Positions 35,903-45,426 of a stretch of 64,000 bases of DNA are shown here, piece after piece; the first letter of the stretch is position 1, and the number at the start of each line of letters is the position of its first letter. The notes beneath the pieces were generated by a model. It saw only the letters and a program-made list of their open reading frames with translations, had not been told where the DNA came from and made no database searches. Source of the DNA: Demequina salsinemoris (lineage in GTDB: Bacteria; Actinomycetota; Actinomycetes; Actinomycetales; Demequinaceae); NCBI RefSeq assembly GCF_000974805.1, contig NZ_BBQZ01000001.1, forward strand, positions 62,001 to 126,000. The letters are read 5' to 3'. The translations under genes and the position numbers were made by a program.

Positions 35903-37207
35903 TCAGGCGGCGGTCGTCGGGTCGAGCGCGACCCAGGCGACGCCGTGCGAGGGCACGGTGACGGTCAGGTGAGCGTCGGAGACGGCCGCGGGGACGGTCG
36001 TCTCGAACAGGTCGGTGGCGGTCTGGGGCGTGTGGCCGCGACCGAGGATCGACGCCAGCGCGACGCGGCTGGTGCGCGGCTGATCGCCCGTCCAGAAGAC
36101 CGCGACGTAGGTGCGCTCGGTCGACGCGCTGCGTGCGACCCAGACGATGTGCTCGCCGGGGTCCTCGTCCTCGAGGGGCTCGCGGAGGATCTCGTGCCCG
36201 TCGACGGAGCTCTGGAGAACCTCGGTGATCGCCGGGGTGGTGAGCAGATCGAGCGTCTCGGGGGTGGACGTGGGCAGGTCGCCGCCGAGCATGAGCGGCG
36301 AGCGGGCCATGCACCACAGCGCCATCATCGTGCGCTGCTCGTCGGGCGTGAGGAGGCTGTCGCGGGGCTCGCCACGCTCCGCGCGGATCCCGATGCGGCC
36401 CAGGGGCAGCATGTCCGCGTCGGCCCAGCCGCCCTCCTGCTGGAACGGCGCCCACCGGGCGAGGCGCGCGAACTGCGCGTGGATGTCGCTCCAGCGGTCC
36501 CACAGGTCGTTGGAGATGCGCCACATCTGGGCGTTCTCGCGCAGGTGGTCCACGTGGGTCGTCGGGAGGTCGGTGCCGGGCGACAGGGACAGGACGATGT
36601 CGCGGCCCGAGCGCGCGATCGCGGCGGCGTAGGCGCTGATCTCGCGGTCGTAGTACGGCGCCTGCATGTCGTCGGCCTTGATGAAGTCGACACCCCACGC
36701 GGCGAACTGCGCGACCTGGGCGTCGTAGAAGGCCTGCGCGCCGGGGTGATCGTGGTTGAGGCCGTAGTTGTCGGGGTTCCACTCGCATACGTGGTCGAGG
36801 TCCACGACGTCCTTGGCCGTGTAGTCGGTGCCGAAGACGGGGAGGTCCTGGTCGACGGCGAGGCGGGGGATGCCTCGCATGATGTGCAGGCCGAACTTGA
36901 GGCCGAGCGCGTGGACCTTGTCCGCGAGGGGGCCGAAGCCTGCGCCGTCGGCAGCGGAAGGGAAGCGGTTGACCGCGGGCATCTGACGGCCGTAGGCGTC
37001 CAGGGTCAGCGGTGCGCCGTCGTTGTAGCCGTGGGAGCGGGCCGTCGGGTCGTACCACGCGATGTCGACCACGAGGGTGTCCCAGCCCGAGGGGAGAAGC
37101 CGATCCGCCATCACGCGCGCGTTGGCGAGGACCTCATCCTCTGTCACTGCCGTTCCGAAGCAGTCCCAGCTGTTCCATCCCATGGGGGGAGTGGTGGCGC
37201 GCGACAT
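35903..37207 (-). CDS. GH27 alpha-galactosidase or beta-L-arabinopyranosidase
   Basis: A 434-residue cytoplasmic GH27 enzyme. It starts MSRATTPPMGWNSWDCFGT, the family signature. The nucleophile is D179 in FIKADDM and the acid/base probably D234 in RISNDLWDRW. A C-terminal beta-sandwich completes it. GH27 enzymes release alpha-D-galactose, but the stereochemically equivalent beta-L-arabinopyranose is cleaved by some, and the arabinose context favours that. It is the first gene of the leftward operon, 49 bp before GH51 B. The ATG at 37207 follows AGAGAGG. Confidence 0.88.
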   Translation of the reverse strand: MSRATTPPMGWNSWDCFGTAVTEDEVLANARVMADRLLPSGWDTLVVDIAWYDPTARSHGYNDGAPLTLDAYGRQMPAVNRFPSAADGAGFGPLADKVHALGLKFGLHIMRGIPRLAVDQDLPVFGTDYTAKDVVDLDHVCEWNPDNYGLNHDHPGAQAFYDAQVAQFAAWGVDFIKADDMQAPYYDREISAYAAAIARSGRDIVLSLSPGTDLPTTHVDHLRENAQMWRISNDLWDRWSDIHAQFARLARWAPFQQEGGWADADMLPLGRIGIRAERGEPRDSLLTPDEQRTMMALWCMARSPLMLGGDLPTSTPETLDLLTTPAITEVLQSSVDGHEILREPLEDEDPGEHIVWVARSASTERTYVAVFWTGDQPRTSRVALASILGRGHTPQTATDLFETTVPAAVSDAHLTVTVPSHGVAWVALDPTTAA

Positions 37208-38026
37208 CGAGCACCTCTCTCTACATCGTTGTAACGTGGTTGTCATCACATGGTGCCCACATCACGTCGGTTTCGTCAATCCGATGCGGGCGCGGATCGG
37301 CCGTGCCTTCATGCATCGTTGCAAGAATCGAGGGCGCGAGTCGTCCGTGGCCCAGGGGCTCGGCGCCCTCGCGACGGGCGATCTCGACATGCGGGTCCCA
37401 ACGATGAGACCGTCGCGACCCGCGCGTCGCGGTATCTGCAAGCTCAGTCTCGTATCGTCGCGCGGCGACGTCACAGGGAGGCTGCGTGCGCGGCATCGGG
37501 GTGCGTCAGCGAAGCGAGGCGATGCGAGCGCGGGGCTGCTGGTGGCGGGTCCATGACGCCCGCCACGCGACCTCTGGTCGCGCGCCGAGAGGTGCTTCGG
37601 CGCGCGCCATCATCGCATGTTGACCTTATATACCAGGGGTATTCGTGATGAACGGTGGCTTCATGGGCTCGCGGGGTGCGCGCAGGGGGAACGGGGCGCA
37701 CGTCGACGGGGTCGTCTCGAGGCGCGGATTCGCCCTCGATGATCCCTGCGGTCAGCTGGCGCGAGAGGCGCTTGTGCGGTCCGGCCTCGGGCCGAGATCC
37801 GCGAGCGAGGCGCACCGGTTCGATCGGTGCGCTCTCGAAGTCGGGACCATGGTCCCGATTCGGATTCTGCGGGCATTCCGCGGGTTTCACGTGTGTAACG
37901 AATTCGTGACCTTCGGTGACGCGCCGTATCCATTGACAACGTTGCAAAGCCCTGCAATATTGCAAAGCACGTGGATCGCACGTGCCGGCGAGGACGCCGG
38001 CGCCGCTCAAGGGAGAGAAGGCATTC
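37208..38026. promoter_or_regulatory. Divergent control region between the GH27 operon and importer 1
   Basis: This 819-bp gap serves two divergent operons. Near the GH27 start are TACATCGTTGTA (37222-37233) and TGCATCGTTGCA (37312-37323). Near the importer are the promoter and two operators described separately. The middle (about 37330-37925) has a TTGACC (37620) followed by an A/T patch TTATATACC but no gene I accept; open frames there lack ribosome-binding sites or overlap the importer gene. Confidence 0.6.
37933..37964 (+). promoter_or_regulatory. Importer 1 promoter with operators on both boxes
   Basis: TTGACA (37933-37938) and AATATT (37956-37961) are 17 bp apart. The -35 box overlaps the operator-like CAACGTTG (ACAACGTTGCAA, 37936-37947), and the -10 box lies inside the perfect palindrome TGCAATATTGCA (37953-37964). 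A LacI protein bound here would cover both promoter elements. The ATG of the binding-protein gene is about 60 bp downstream. Confidence 0.75.
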
Positions 38027-39307
38027 ATGAACAAGAGATATGGAAGCATCGCGCTGGCCGCAGCGACGGCACTCGTGCTCGTCGGCTGCTCGGGGGGTGG
38101 TGACACCGATTCCTCGGCAAGCTCCTCGGACGGTTCGGGGTCGAGCGGTGAGAAGACCGACCTGCTGCTCTGGCACGGGTACACCGAGGCTGACGGCGAC
38201 GTCCTCGCGGAGATCGTCGACAACTTCAACGCGCAGTCCGACACCTGCTCGGTGAGCCAGGAGCCGATCGCCTGGTCCAGCATCACCGAGAAGCTCGTCA
38301 CGAGCCTCGGCGCCGGCAACGGCCCGAACCTCGTGGTTCAGGGCGTCGACACCGGTGAGGGCTACAAGAACCAGGGCGCGTTCCTGTCGATGGACGACTA
38401 CTACTCGTCCGGCGACTACGAGAGCGCCGACTACATGTACGAGCAGGCCAAGGACCAGGTCACCTGGGACGGTGAGGCCTACGGCGTGCCGATGGGCACC
38501 ACCGCGATGGCGGTGTGGGTCAACAGCGATCTGTGGGCGGCCGCAGGCCTGACCGAGGATGACTACCCGACCACGATCGAGGAGCTCATCGCGGTGGCCG
38601 AGAAGCTGACCATCGACGAGGACGGCGACGGCACCCCGGAGCAGTACGGCTTCGCGATGCCCGACCAGGACATGGGCGTGTTCTCGACGCTGCTCCACTC
38701 GGGTGGCGGCGACTACATCACCGACGGCGTGGCCGCTCTCGACTCGGACGAGAACGTCGCGACCATGACCGAGTGGCAGGACGCCTTCGTCAACGGCATG
38801 ATCAGCCCGACGGGTATGGACAGCACCGCTGCGATGGAGCTCTTCGGCTCTGGCCGCGCCGCGATGATCCTCAACGGCCCGTGGGAGATCACCTCCGCTG
38901 ACAGCTTCGGCATCGACATCGAAGGCTTCGGCTGGCCGAGCGACTGGGTCGCCGGTGTCTACAACTACTGGTACGCGACCAGCATGAACGACACCGAGGA
39001 GGAGATGACCTGCTCGCTCGAGTTCTCCGACTTCTGGAACAGCTACGACCAGCAGATCATCTGGACCGAGTCCTACTACCCGCCGAACCGTACGGACATC
39101 GACCTCGCTGAGATCGATGACCCGCTGGTCTCGATGCTCTCCTCGATGGCGTCGACGTCGTACTACTACGCGACGGGTATCGACACCAACATCACCGACA
39201 TCCAGTCGGAGTCCAACGCTGCGCAGCAGCAGATCCTGGCAGGCGGCGACGTGTCTTCGCTCCTCGCCGACGCCCAGACCAAGATCTCGGGCTACCTGGA
39301 CAACTGA
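38027..39307 (+). CDS. Sugar ABC importer 1, lipoprotein substrate-binding protein
   Basis: A 426-residue CUT1-family binding protein. A lipobox LVGC with C21 directs lipid anchoring, and a Ser/Gly/Asp linker precedes the mature fold (LLLWHGYTEADGDVLAEIVDNFN). Aromatic residues (NYWYATS, YYYATG) suit an oligosaccharide ligand; arabino-oligosaccharides are the likely cargo given the neighbouring enzymes. A GGGAGAGAAGG site precedes the ATG. It is separated from its permeases by a very stable hairpin at 39317. Confidence 0.93.
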   Translation: MNKRYGSIALAAATALVLVGCSGGGDTDSSASSSDGSGSSGEKTDLLLWHGYTEADGDVLAEIVDNFNAQSDTCSVSQEPIAWSSITEKLVTSLGAGNGPNLVVQGVDTGEGYKNQGAFLSMDDYYSSGDYESADYMYEQAKDQVTWDGEAYGVPMGTTAMAVWVNSDLWAAAGLTEDDYPTTIEELIAVAEKLTIDEDGDGTPEQYGFAMPDQDMGVFSTLLHSGGGDYITDGVAALDSDENVATMTEWQDAFVNGMISPTGMDSTAAMELFGSGRAAMILNGPWEITSADSFGIDIEGFGWPSDWVAGVYNYWYATSMNDTEEEMTCSLEFSDFWNSYDQQIIWTESYYPPNRTDIDLAEIDDPLVSMLSSMASTSYYYATGIDTNITDIQSESNAAQQQILAGGDVSSLLADAQTKISGYLDN

Positions 39308-39316
39308 CGGGACTTC

Positions 39317-39354
39317 AGCCCGGGTGCCCCTGCAGCAGCAGGGGCACCCGGGCT
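39317..39354 (+). promoter_or_regulatory. 17-bp perfect hairpin between binding protein and permease genes
   Basis: The arms 39317-39333 and 39338-39354 pair perfectly around the loop AGCA. It starts 10 bases after the binding-protein stop and has no T-run. In sugar importers such stems protect the upstream mRNA and partially terminate, giving more binding protein than permease. That function is inferred from position and stability. Confidence 0.8.
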
Positions 39355-39380
39355 GGACCCCCCTGAGGGATCGGATCATC

Positions 39381-40343
39381 GTGACGACCAACGCAGTGCT
39401 TGACCAGCCCGCGCCCGACGGCGCGGGCCAGGCGCCCCAGAAGCGGCGCTCGGGGCGCACCTACAACTTCCAGCGACACGCGAACAGGACCGGGTGGCTC
39501 TTCGCCGCCCCGGGTCTCGCGATCCTGCTGGCCTTCGTCTTCTTCCCGGCGGGCTACGCCTTCTGGATCTCGCTCACCGACTCGAGCGGGCTCAACAAGC
39601 CGACGTTCATCGGCCTCGACAACTACGTCGAGGCGTTCACCGATGCCGACTCGCTGAACGCGATCTGGAACACCGTCGTCTACGCGGTCGCCTACACCCC
39701 GATCGTGATCGCGGTCGCACTGTTCCTCGCGATCTTCCTCAATCGCAAGGACCTGTTCGCGCGAGGCGCGCAGCGGACGCTCATCTTCATGCCGTTCATC
39801 ATCTCGATGGCGGTCGCGGCTCTCGCGTGGAGCTTCATCATCAACCCCAACACGGGCCTGATGCCCTACTGGTTCTCGAAGATCGGCATCAATCTTCCCG
39901 ACCTGCTGAACGACGCGACATGGGCGATGCCGACCGTGATCTTCGTGGCGGTCTGGAAGAACTTCGGCTACTTCATGGTCATCTTCATCGCGGGACTGCA
40001 AGGCATCCCGGGTGACCAGTACGAGGCCGCCTCGCTCGACGGCGCCAACGCGTGGCAGCAGTTCAGGAACGTCACGCTTCCCGGGCTGCGCCCGACCATG
40101 ACCTACGTGATCATCGTCGCGGTGAACACGGCCTTCCAGACCTTCGACCAGATCTACATCATGACCAACGGCGGACCGCTCAGGTCCACGGAGACGATCG
40201 TGTACCGCGTCTACGTCGAGGGCTTCAGCAACTTCAACCAGGGTTACGCCTCGGCACTGTCCTTCGTGCTCATGGCGATCACGCTGACGATCGGCCTGAT
40301 CCAGCTGTCGATCAGCCGCAAGCAGGAAAGGGACCTCGTATGA
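39381..40343 (+). CDS. Sugar ABC importer 1, permease A
   Basis: A 320-residue CUT1 permease of the MalF/UgpA type with six core helices. The cytoplasmic EAA loop that contacts the ATPase is EAASLDGANAWQQFRNVTLPGL. The start is taken as GTG at 39381 (GAGGGA about ten bases upstream); the N-terminal 35 residues are cytoplasmic and basic. The gene is co-translated with permease B (ATGA). No ATPase gene is present in the operon. Confidence 0.93.
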   Translation: MTTNAVLDQPAPDGAGQAPQKRRSGRTYNFQRHANRTGWLFAAPGLAILLAFVFFPAGYAFWISLTDSSGLNKPTFIGLDNYVEAFTDADSLNAIWNTVVYAVAYTPIVIAVALFLAIFLNRKDLFARGAQRTLIFMPFIISMAVAALAWSFIINPNTGLMPYWFSKIGINLPDLLNDATWAMPTVIFVAVWKNFGYFMVIFIAGLQGIPGDQYEAASLDGANAWQQFRNVTLPGLRPTMTYVIIVAVNTAFQTFDQIYIMTNGGPLRSTETIVYRVYVEGFSNFNQGYASALSFVLMAITLTIGLIQLSISRKQERDLV

Positions 40344-41185
40344 ACAAGCGCACCCCGCTGTGGATGAGGCCCGGCACGATCGGCGCGAACATCCTGGTCC
40401 TCGCGGTCTCGCTCCTCGCGATCTTCCCCCTCATCATCGTGCTGGTCACGGCGTTCACGCCGCAGGACGAGACGATCGCCTACCCGCCGGAGCTGCTCCC
40501 GAGCACGTGGACGCTCGACAACTTCCAGGGAGTCTTCGACCGGATCCCGGTCTGGAGCCAGCTGTGGAACACCATCCAGATGTCGGTGGGCGTAACCGCG
40601 ATCTCGCTGCTCCTCAACTCGATGGTCGCGTACGCCCTGGCGTTCATCGACTTCAAGGGACGCGGGCTGCTGTTCGGCCTGCTCATCGCGACGATGATGA
40701 TCCCGTTCCAGTCGCTCCTCATCCCGCTGTACAAGATGTTGTCCGAGTTCGGCTGGATCGGCACGATGACAGGACTGATCGTCCCGCGTGCCGCTGACGT
40801 GGCGGGCATCTTCCTGCTGCGGCAGTTCTTCATCATGATCCCCAAGGAGCTGCGCGCGGCCGCCATGATCGACGGCGCCAGCGAGTGGAAGATCTACTGG
40901 CGCGTCATGATGCCGAACGCCACCGCGGGCCTCCTGACCCTCGGAATCTTCAACTTCGTCGGCAACTGGAACGACATGCTCTGGCCGATGGTCATGACCA
41001 ACAGCGCGGAGGATAGAACGTTGACAGCAGGCCTGGCGCTGCTCAACGGCACGGCGCAAGGCGTGATCCCCTACGGCGTCACCATGGCAGGCTCGCTCAT
41101 CTCGGTGCTGCCGCTGGTCATCATGTTCGCCTTCGTCCAGAAGCGGTTCATCGAGGGCGTCGCGACTGCCGGACTGAAGGGCTGA
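40340..41185 (+). CDS. Sugar ABC importer 1, permease B
   Basis: A 281-residue CUT1 permease of the MalG/UgpE type with six helices and the EAA-type loop RAAAMIDGASEWKIYWRVMMP. It forms the membrane channel with permease A. Its ATG overlaps the stop of permease A, and a cytoplasmic glycosidase gene begins six bases after its own stop, so import and hydrolysis are encoded together. Confidence 0.93.
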   Translation: MNKRTPLWMRPGTIGANILVLAVSLLAIFPLIIVLVTAFTPQDETIAYPPELLPSTWTLDNFQGVFDRIPVWSQLWNTIQMSVGVTAISLLLNSMVAYALAFIDFKGRGLLFGLLIATMMIPFQSLLIPLYKMLSEFGWIGTMTGLIVPRAADVAGIFLLRQFFIMIPKELRAAAMIDGASEWKIYWRVMMPNATAGLLTLGIFNFVGNWNDMLWPMVMTNSAEDRTLTAGLALLNGTAQGVIPYGVTMAGSLISVLPLVIMFAFVQKRFIEGVATAGLKG

Positions 41186-41190
41186 TTCAC

Positions 41191-42285
41191 ATGCGTCCCA
41201 GGTGGACGCCCGACGAGGCGCGTCGGTGGTACGAGGACAAGCAGTGGATCTCGGGGTTCAACTTCATCCCGAGCGGGGCCATCGACGGCCCGCTGTGGCT
41301 GCTCCAGTCCTACGACCACGACGCCGCCTATCGGGACGCGGCGCGCGAGATCGCGCTCGCCGCGTCCCTGGGGCTGAACAGCATCCGGTTCTACCTGCCG
41401 TTCGAGGTCTGGCGCTACGAGAGGGACGCGTTCTTCGCGAACCTCGACCAGCTGCTCGACCTGCTCGAGGTGCATGGCATGACGATGATGCCGGTCATCT
41501 TCAACGACTGCTCGGTGCCCAAGGCCCGCTGGCGTGAGCCTGCGCTCGGGCCGCAGCCCGAGCCGGTGCCTGGACACTTCGGAGGAGACGCCGAGGGCGC
41601 GTTCTCGGACGACGTCCAGTCGGGCGACGCCGTCGGCTACGTCATCACGGACGAGGCGGACCTGGAGCCGCTGTTCAAGGAGTACGTCACGTCTCTGGCC
41701 ACGAGGTACGGCCAGGACGACCGCGTCCTGCTGTGGAACGTGTGGAACGAGGTCGGCAACTCCCAGCGCGGCGATCGCTCGGTCGGCATGATGGAGAGGA
41801 CGTTCGCGTGGCTGCGCGCCGCGGACATCGAGCAGCCGCTCACCGCCGAGGTGTGGGGCGGCGGCGCGACCTCGCCGTTCTCGTGGATGAACGATCCTGT
41901 CACCATCCCGGGACCCGAGCTCCGGGCGGTCGAGCTGTCCGACGTGGTGTCATTCCACTATTACGGGGACTACAGCCACGCACGGCAGCTCATCGCCACG
42001 CTGCGTCAGTTCGAACGTCCGCTGTTCAACACCGAGTGGATGCATCGTCCCTACGGCAGCATCATCCAGACGCATCTGCCGCTGTGGAAGCGCGAGGAGA
42101 TCGGCAGCTACTTCTTCGGCTTCGTCAACGGGAAGTGCCAGCTTCATGAGGCGTGGGACTTCATCAAGGGGATCGACGGCGTCGATACCCGACTATGGAT
42201 GCACGACATCTTCCACGATGACTTCACCCCGTACGACGCGGAGGAGATCGCCGTGCTCAAGGAGCTCAACGGGGTCGGGCGATGA
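41191..42285 (+). CDS. Clan GH-A (GH5-like) cytoplasmic glycosidase
   Basis: A 364-residue TIM-barrel enzyme. The probable acid/base is E187 in WNVWNEVGN and the nucleophile E282 in NTEWMHR, the strand-4/strand-7 arrangement of clan GH-A. It resembles cellulase-like proteins often labelled as xylanases in actinobacteria. The family cannot be set with confidence, nor its sugar, but its place between an arabinose importer and a GH51 suggests an arabinoside or galactoside. It overlaps the GH51 gene by four bases and has no signal peptide. Confidence 0.75.
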   Translation: MRPRWTPDEARRWYEDKQWISGFNFIPSGAIDGPLWLLQSYDHDAAYRDAAREIALAASLGLNSIRFYLPFEVWRYERDAFFANLDQLLDLLEVHGMTMMPVIFNDCSVPKARWREPALGPQPEPVPGHFGGDAEGAFSDDVQSGDAVGYVITDEADLEPLFKEYVTSLATRYGQDDRVLLWNVWNEVGNSQRGDRSVGMMERTFAWLRAADIEQPLTAEVWGGGATSPFSWMNDPVTIPGPELRAVELSDVVSFHYYGDYSHARQLIATLRQFERPLFNTEWMHRPYGSIIQTHLPLWKREEIGSYFFGFVNGKCQLHEAWDFIKGIDGVDTRLWMHDIFHDDFTPYDAEEIAVLKELNGVGR

Positions 42286-44345
42286 CCGAGATCAGGATCG
42301 ATCTGAGCCGGCCCGGCACGCCCGTGCGCGCCGAGCTCTTCAGCCAGTTCTTCGAGCACATGAGCCACGCCACCATCGGTGGGCTCAGCGCCGAGCTCGT
42401 GGTCAACCCGACCTTCGTGCAGAGCACCCTGCTGAAGGACTGGCAGATCGAGGAGCTGCTCGCGAACGGTGCATGGGCGGACGCGATCTGGAAGGGTGAG
42501 GAGCCGACCACCAGGTGGGCGGGTGCGCCCACCTCGAGCGGCGTTGCGGTCCACCTGTTCCACGACGAGACCTCGGCCGGGGTGCCGTTCGCGTGGAGCG
42601 CCGTCGGCGAGGTCAGGCCGTGCGTGGGGCGCGTGGGCGACGGCGTCCGCGTCCGCCGCGGCGGGCTGCGCCAGGTCGTCTTCGTGCCGACCCACCGGAC
42701 ATCGCGGATCGAGATCGCGGCGTGGGCGCGCACCGTGAACGACGCGGGGGCGCTGCGCTTCGAGCTCAGGCGCCGCTGGGACGGCGCCGCGGGAGCCGCG
42801 GGCGAGCTGCTGGCGGAGGCATCGGTGGAGATCACAGGCGACCGATGGGCCGAGCATCGTGTGGCGCTCGAGGTCGACGCCGTCGTCGGATCCACCGAGC
42901 CCGTCGAGCTGTCCCTGCTCTTCGACGGGGACGGGCTGACGCTCGACCGGATCAGCGTGCTTCCCTCGGACCACGTGAACGGCATGGACCCCGAGGTGAT
43001 CGCGCTCGCCGTCGAGGCTCGCGTACCCGAGCTGAGGTGGCCTGGCGGCAATGCGGTCTCGCACTACCACTGGCGCGACGGCGTCGGCCCGCAGTCGCTG
43101 AGGCCGTCCCGTCCGAACTATGCGTGGGGCGGCATCGAGAGCCACCACATCGGCACCGACGAGTACCTCGCGCTGTGCAGGACCATGGGGACCCGCCCCC
43201 ACATCACGATCAACCTCGGCACCGGCACGGCCGAGGAGGCCGCGCTCTGGGTCGAGTACTGCAACGGCTCCGCCCAGACGCCGATGGGCCGGCTTCGCGC
43301 GGAGAACGGCCACCCCGAGCCCTACGACGTCGACACGTGGGAGCTCGGCAACGAGACCTACGGTTCCTGGCAGGGCGGCTTCGTGGGTCCCGAGGAGAAC
43401 GCGCGCCGGTTCGCCGAGTACGCGAAGGCGATGCGCGCGGCGAGCCCGATCCCGCTCACGCTTCACGCGGCGGGCGACTGGTTCGACCTCGCGCCCGCGC
43501 GCGACGGGCTCATCGACGTCTCGAACGACGGTCAATGGCACGGCGAGCTGCTCCGTCAGGGCGTCGAGCACCTCGACGTCGTCTCCCTCCACGGCATCCC
43601 GATCAACGACCGCTTCTTCGAGGGCGTCGACTCGGACACGATCCACCAGTCGCTCATGGGCTGGTGCGAGACGGCGCTCGAGTCGCAGCTCCCGGAGCTG
43701 CTCGCCGAGCTCGATGCGGGCACGCCCGAGGGGCACGCCCCGATCAGGCTCAGCATCACCGAGTGGGGACCGATCGGTGCGAGCCCCGGTGCGGTCTGCA
43801 TCGAGAACGCCGACGGCGCCGTGTGGGCGGTGGCCTTCCTCGGGGGCCTGACCGCTTTCGGCGATCGGATCGACATGTGCAGCCCCAACGGGTTCCTGCA
43901 CGGCGGCGGCATCATGAAGGGCGCCGGCGTCGTGTACGCGGACCCGGCGTACGCCATGATCGCGCGCCTGCGAGCGCTCGCGGGAAGCAGGCCGCTGCCG
44001 GTGCAGGCCTCCGGACCGACGTTCCGCATCGACGCCCCCGCCGATTCCGGCAGGGTCGAGGAGAGCGTGCCGTACGTGAGGGCGACCGCACTGCTGAAGC
44101 CCGACGGAGGGGTCACGGTCCTCGTCGCGAGCTATCGGGCTCAGGGTGAGGACACACTCGAGATCCCCGGGGGATTCTCGGTGCGCTCGGCGGAGATCTT
44201 CGCCTCGGCGCCTTCACTGAGGGCGACGCCTGCGGTGACCGAGCCGGTGCGATGGGAGCCGTTCGCGGTCGACGACGCCGAGACGCTTCGCTTCACGATG
44301 CCTGCGCGTTCCGCCGTCTGGCTGGAGCTCGCGCTCGCCGACTGA
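42282..44345 (+). CDS. Long GH51-like alpha-L-arabinofuranosidase C
   Basis: A 687-residue protein. An N-terminal segment with FSQFFEHMSHATIGG is followed by a beta-sandwich carbohydrate-binding-like insert (about 50-225), a TIM barrel with acid/base E358 (LGNETYGSW) and nucleophile E494 (SITEWGP), and the C-terminal arabinofuranosidase domain. This is the extended, plant/AbfA-like GH51 form, clearly different from GH51 A and B. Such enzymes often prefer branched or substituted substrates. It is cytoplasmic and ends the importer 1 operon. Confidence 0.87.
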   Translation: MTEIRIDLSRPGTPVRAELFSQFFEHMSHATIGGLSAELVVNPTFVQSTLLKDWQIEELLANGAWADAIWKGEEPTTRWAGAPTSSGVAVHLFHDETSAGVPFAWSAVGEVRPCVGRVGDGVRVRRGGLRQVVFVPTHRTSRIEIAAWARTVNDAGALRFELRRRWDGAAGAAGELLAEASVEITGDRWAEHRVALEVDAVVGSTEPVELSLLFDGDGLTLDRISVLPSDHVNGMDPEVIALAVEARVPELRWPGGNAVSHYHWRDGVGPQSLRPSRPNYAWGGIESHHIGTDEYLALCRTMGTRPHITINLGTGTAEEAALWVEYCNGSAQTPMGRLRAENGHPEPYDVDTWELGNETYGSWQGGFVGPEENARRFAEYAKAMRAASPIPLTLHAAGDWFDLAPARDGLIDVSNDGQWHGELLRQGVEHLDVVSLHGIPINDRFFEGVDSDTIHQSLMGWCETALESQLPELLAELDAGTPEGHAPIRLSITEWGPIGASPGAVCIENADGAVWAVAFLGGLTAFGDRIDMCSPNGFLHGGGIMKGAGVVYADPAYAMIARLRALAGSRPLPVQASGPTFRIDAPADSGRVEESVPYVRATALLKPDGGVTVLVASYRAQGEDTLEIPGGFSVRSAEIFASAPSLRATPAVTEPVRWEPFAVDDAETLRFTMPARSAVWLELALAD

Positions 44346-44351
44346 CGGGGT

Positions 44352-44374
44352 GCGCCCCCGCACCGGCGGGGCGC
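44352..44374. terminator. Terminator between GH51 C and LacI regulator 2
   Basis: A GC-rich stem (44352-44361 with 44366-44374, one bulged C) with loop ACCG, between convergent genes. Confidence 0.65.
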
Positions 44375-44379
44375 GGACC

Positions 44380-45426
44380 CTACGCCTCGGGGTCGGCCTT
44401 CGTGACCGAGGAGCCTCGCAGCACGAGCTCGGCCTCGACGACCGCGACCTCGGTGGCTCCGGTCCGGGTGCCGTCGATGCGTCCCAGCAGCATGTCGAGG
44501 GCCGCCTCCACTATGCGCCGACGTCCCGGCGAGACGGTGGTGAGCGGAGGCGAGGTGTGCTGGCTGAACCCGATGTCGTCGAAGCCCACGACGGCGATGT
44601 CCTCGGGAACCCGGAGGCCATGCGCGCTGATGGCGTGGATCACGCCCATCGCCATGTAGTCGTTGAACGCGAACACCCCGTCGACGGGGATGCCCGCGTC
44701 GAGGGTCTCGCTCATCACCCGGTAGCCCTCGCTGGGATCCCACCCGTTCGCGGCCAGCAGTCGCCGCGGGCTCACGTCGATCCCAGCCTCCCGGTGCGCC
44801 TCGAGGTATCCCGCGAGCCTCAGTCGGCCGGTCGGTCCGGTGACCGCCGCTGGAGGGAGTCCGACCGCGGCGATCTGCGTGCGTCCCGACTCCAGGAGGT
44901 GCGCGGTCGCGAGGCGCGCGCCACCCGCATCGTCCATGGCGACGCGGTCCACGGGCTCGCCGTGGCGGCCGCTGTGCGACGTGAGCGCGACCACCGGGAC
45001 CGGCAGGCTCGTGAGGTCGACCCGGCCTGCCAGGTGGGTCGGGTCGACGAGGATGCCGTCGGTGATCATCGCGAGCTGGGCGAACACGTCCTGCACGCTG
45101 CGGGTGTCGCTCTCATCCGTGGGGTCGATGAGCACCGCGTATCCCCGGTCGCGGGCCGCCGTGAGCAGATCGTCGGCGAGCTCGGCGAAGTACGGCTGTG
45201 TCAGTCGTGGCAGCACGAGTGCGAGGGTGTTCGTGGAGCCGCGACGAAGGTTGCGGGCGATGAGGTTGGGGCGGTACCCGAGCGCCGCGATCGCGTCCTT
45301 GACGGCGCGTCGCGTCTCATCGCGCACATACGGCTGGTCGTTGACGACGTTGGACACCGTGCGCACGGACACGCCTGCGAACTGCGCCACATCGCGCATC
45401 GTGGCGGGGCGTCTCTGTCCCGGCAT
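44380..45426 (-). CDS. LacI-family regulator 2 (V-R-N recognition helix), probable arabinan regulator
   Basis: A 348-residue repressor with AGVSVRTVSNVVND in the recognition helix, a hinge ending IARNLRRG, and a sensor domain (YFAELADDLLTAARDRGYAVLID; AFNDYMAMGVIHAISAHGLRVPEDIAVVGFDDIGFSQH). Its position between the two importer operons makes it the leading candidate for control of both. The TGCAACGTTGCA site at 45714 lies in its own upstream region. The ATG at 45426 follows GAGAGAGGAACC. L-arabinose or an arabino-oligosaccharide is the likely inducer. Confidence 0.93.
   Translation of the reverse strand: MPGQRRPATMRDVAQFAGVSVRTVSNVVNDQPYVRDETRRAVKDAIAALGYRPNLIARNLRRGSTNTLALVLPRLTQPYFAELADDLLTAARDRGYAVLIDPTDESDTRSVQDVFAQLAMITDGILVDPTHLAGRVDLTSLPVPVVALTSHSGRHGEPVDRVAMDDAGGARLATAHLLESGRTQIAAVGLPPAAVTGPTGRLRLAGYLEAHREAGIDVSPRRLLAANGWDPSEGYRVMSETLDAGIPVDGVFAFNDYMAMGVIHAISAHGLRVPEDIAVVGFDDIGFSQHTSPPLTTVSPGRRRIVEAALDMLLGRIDGTRTGATEVAVVEAELVLRGSSVTKADPEA

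Noticed and set aside
37645-38103. A 152-codon frame overlapping the start of importer 1
   Set aside because: It crosses the promoter and operators and runs out of frame into the binding-protein gene.
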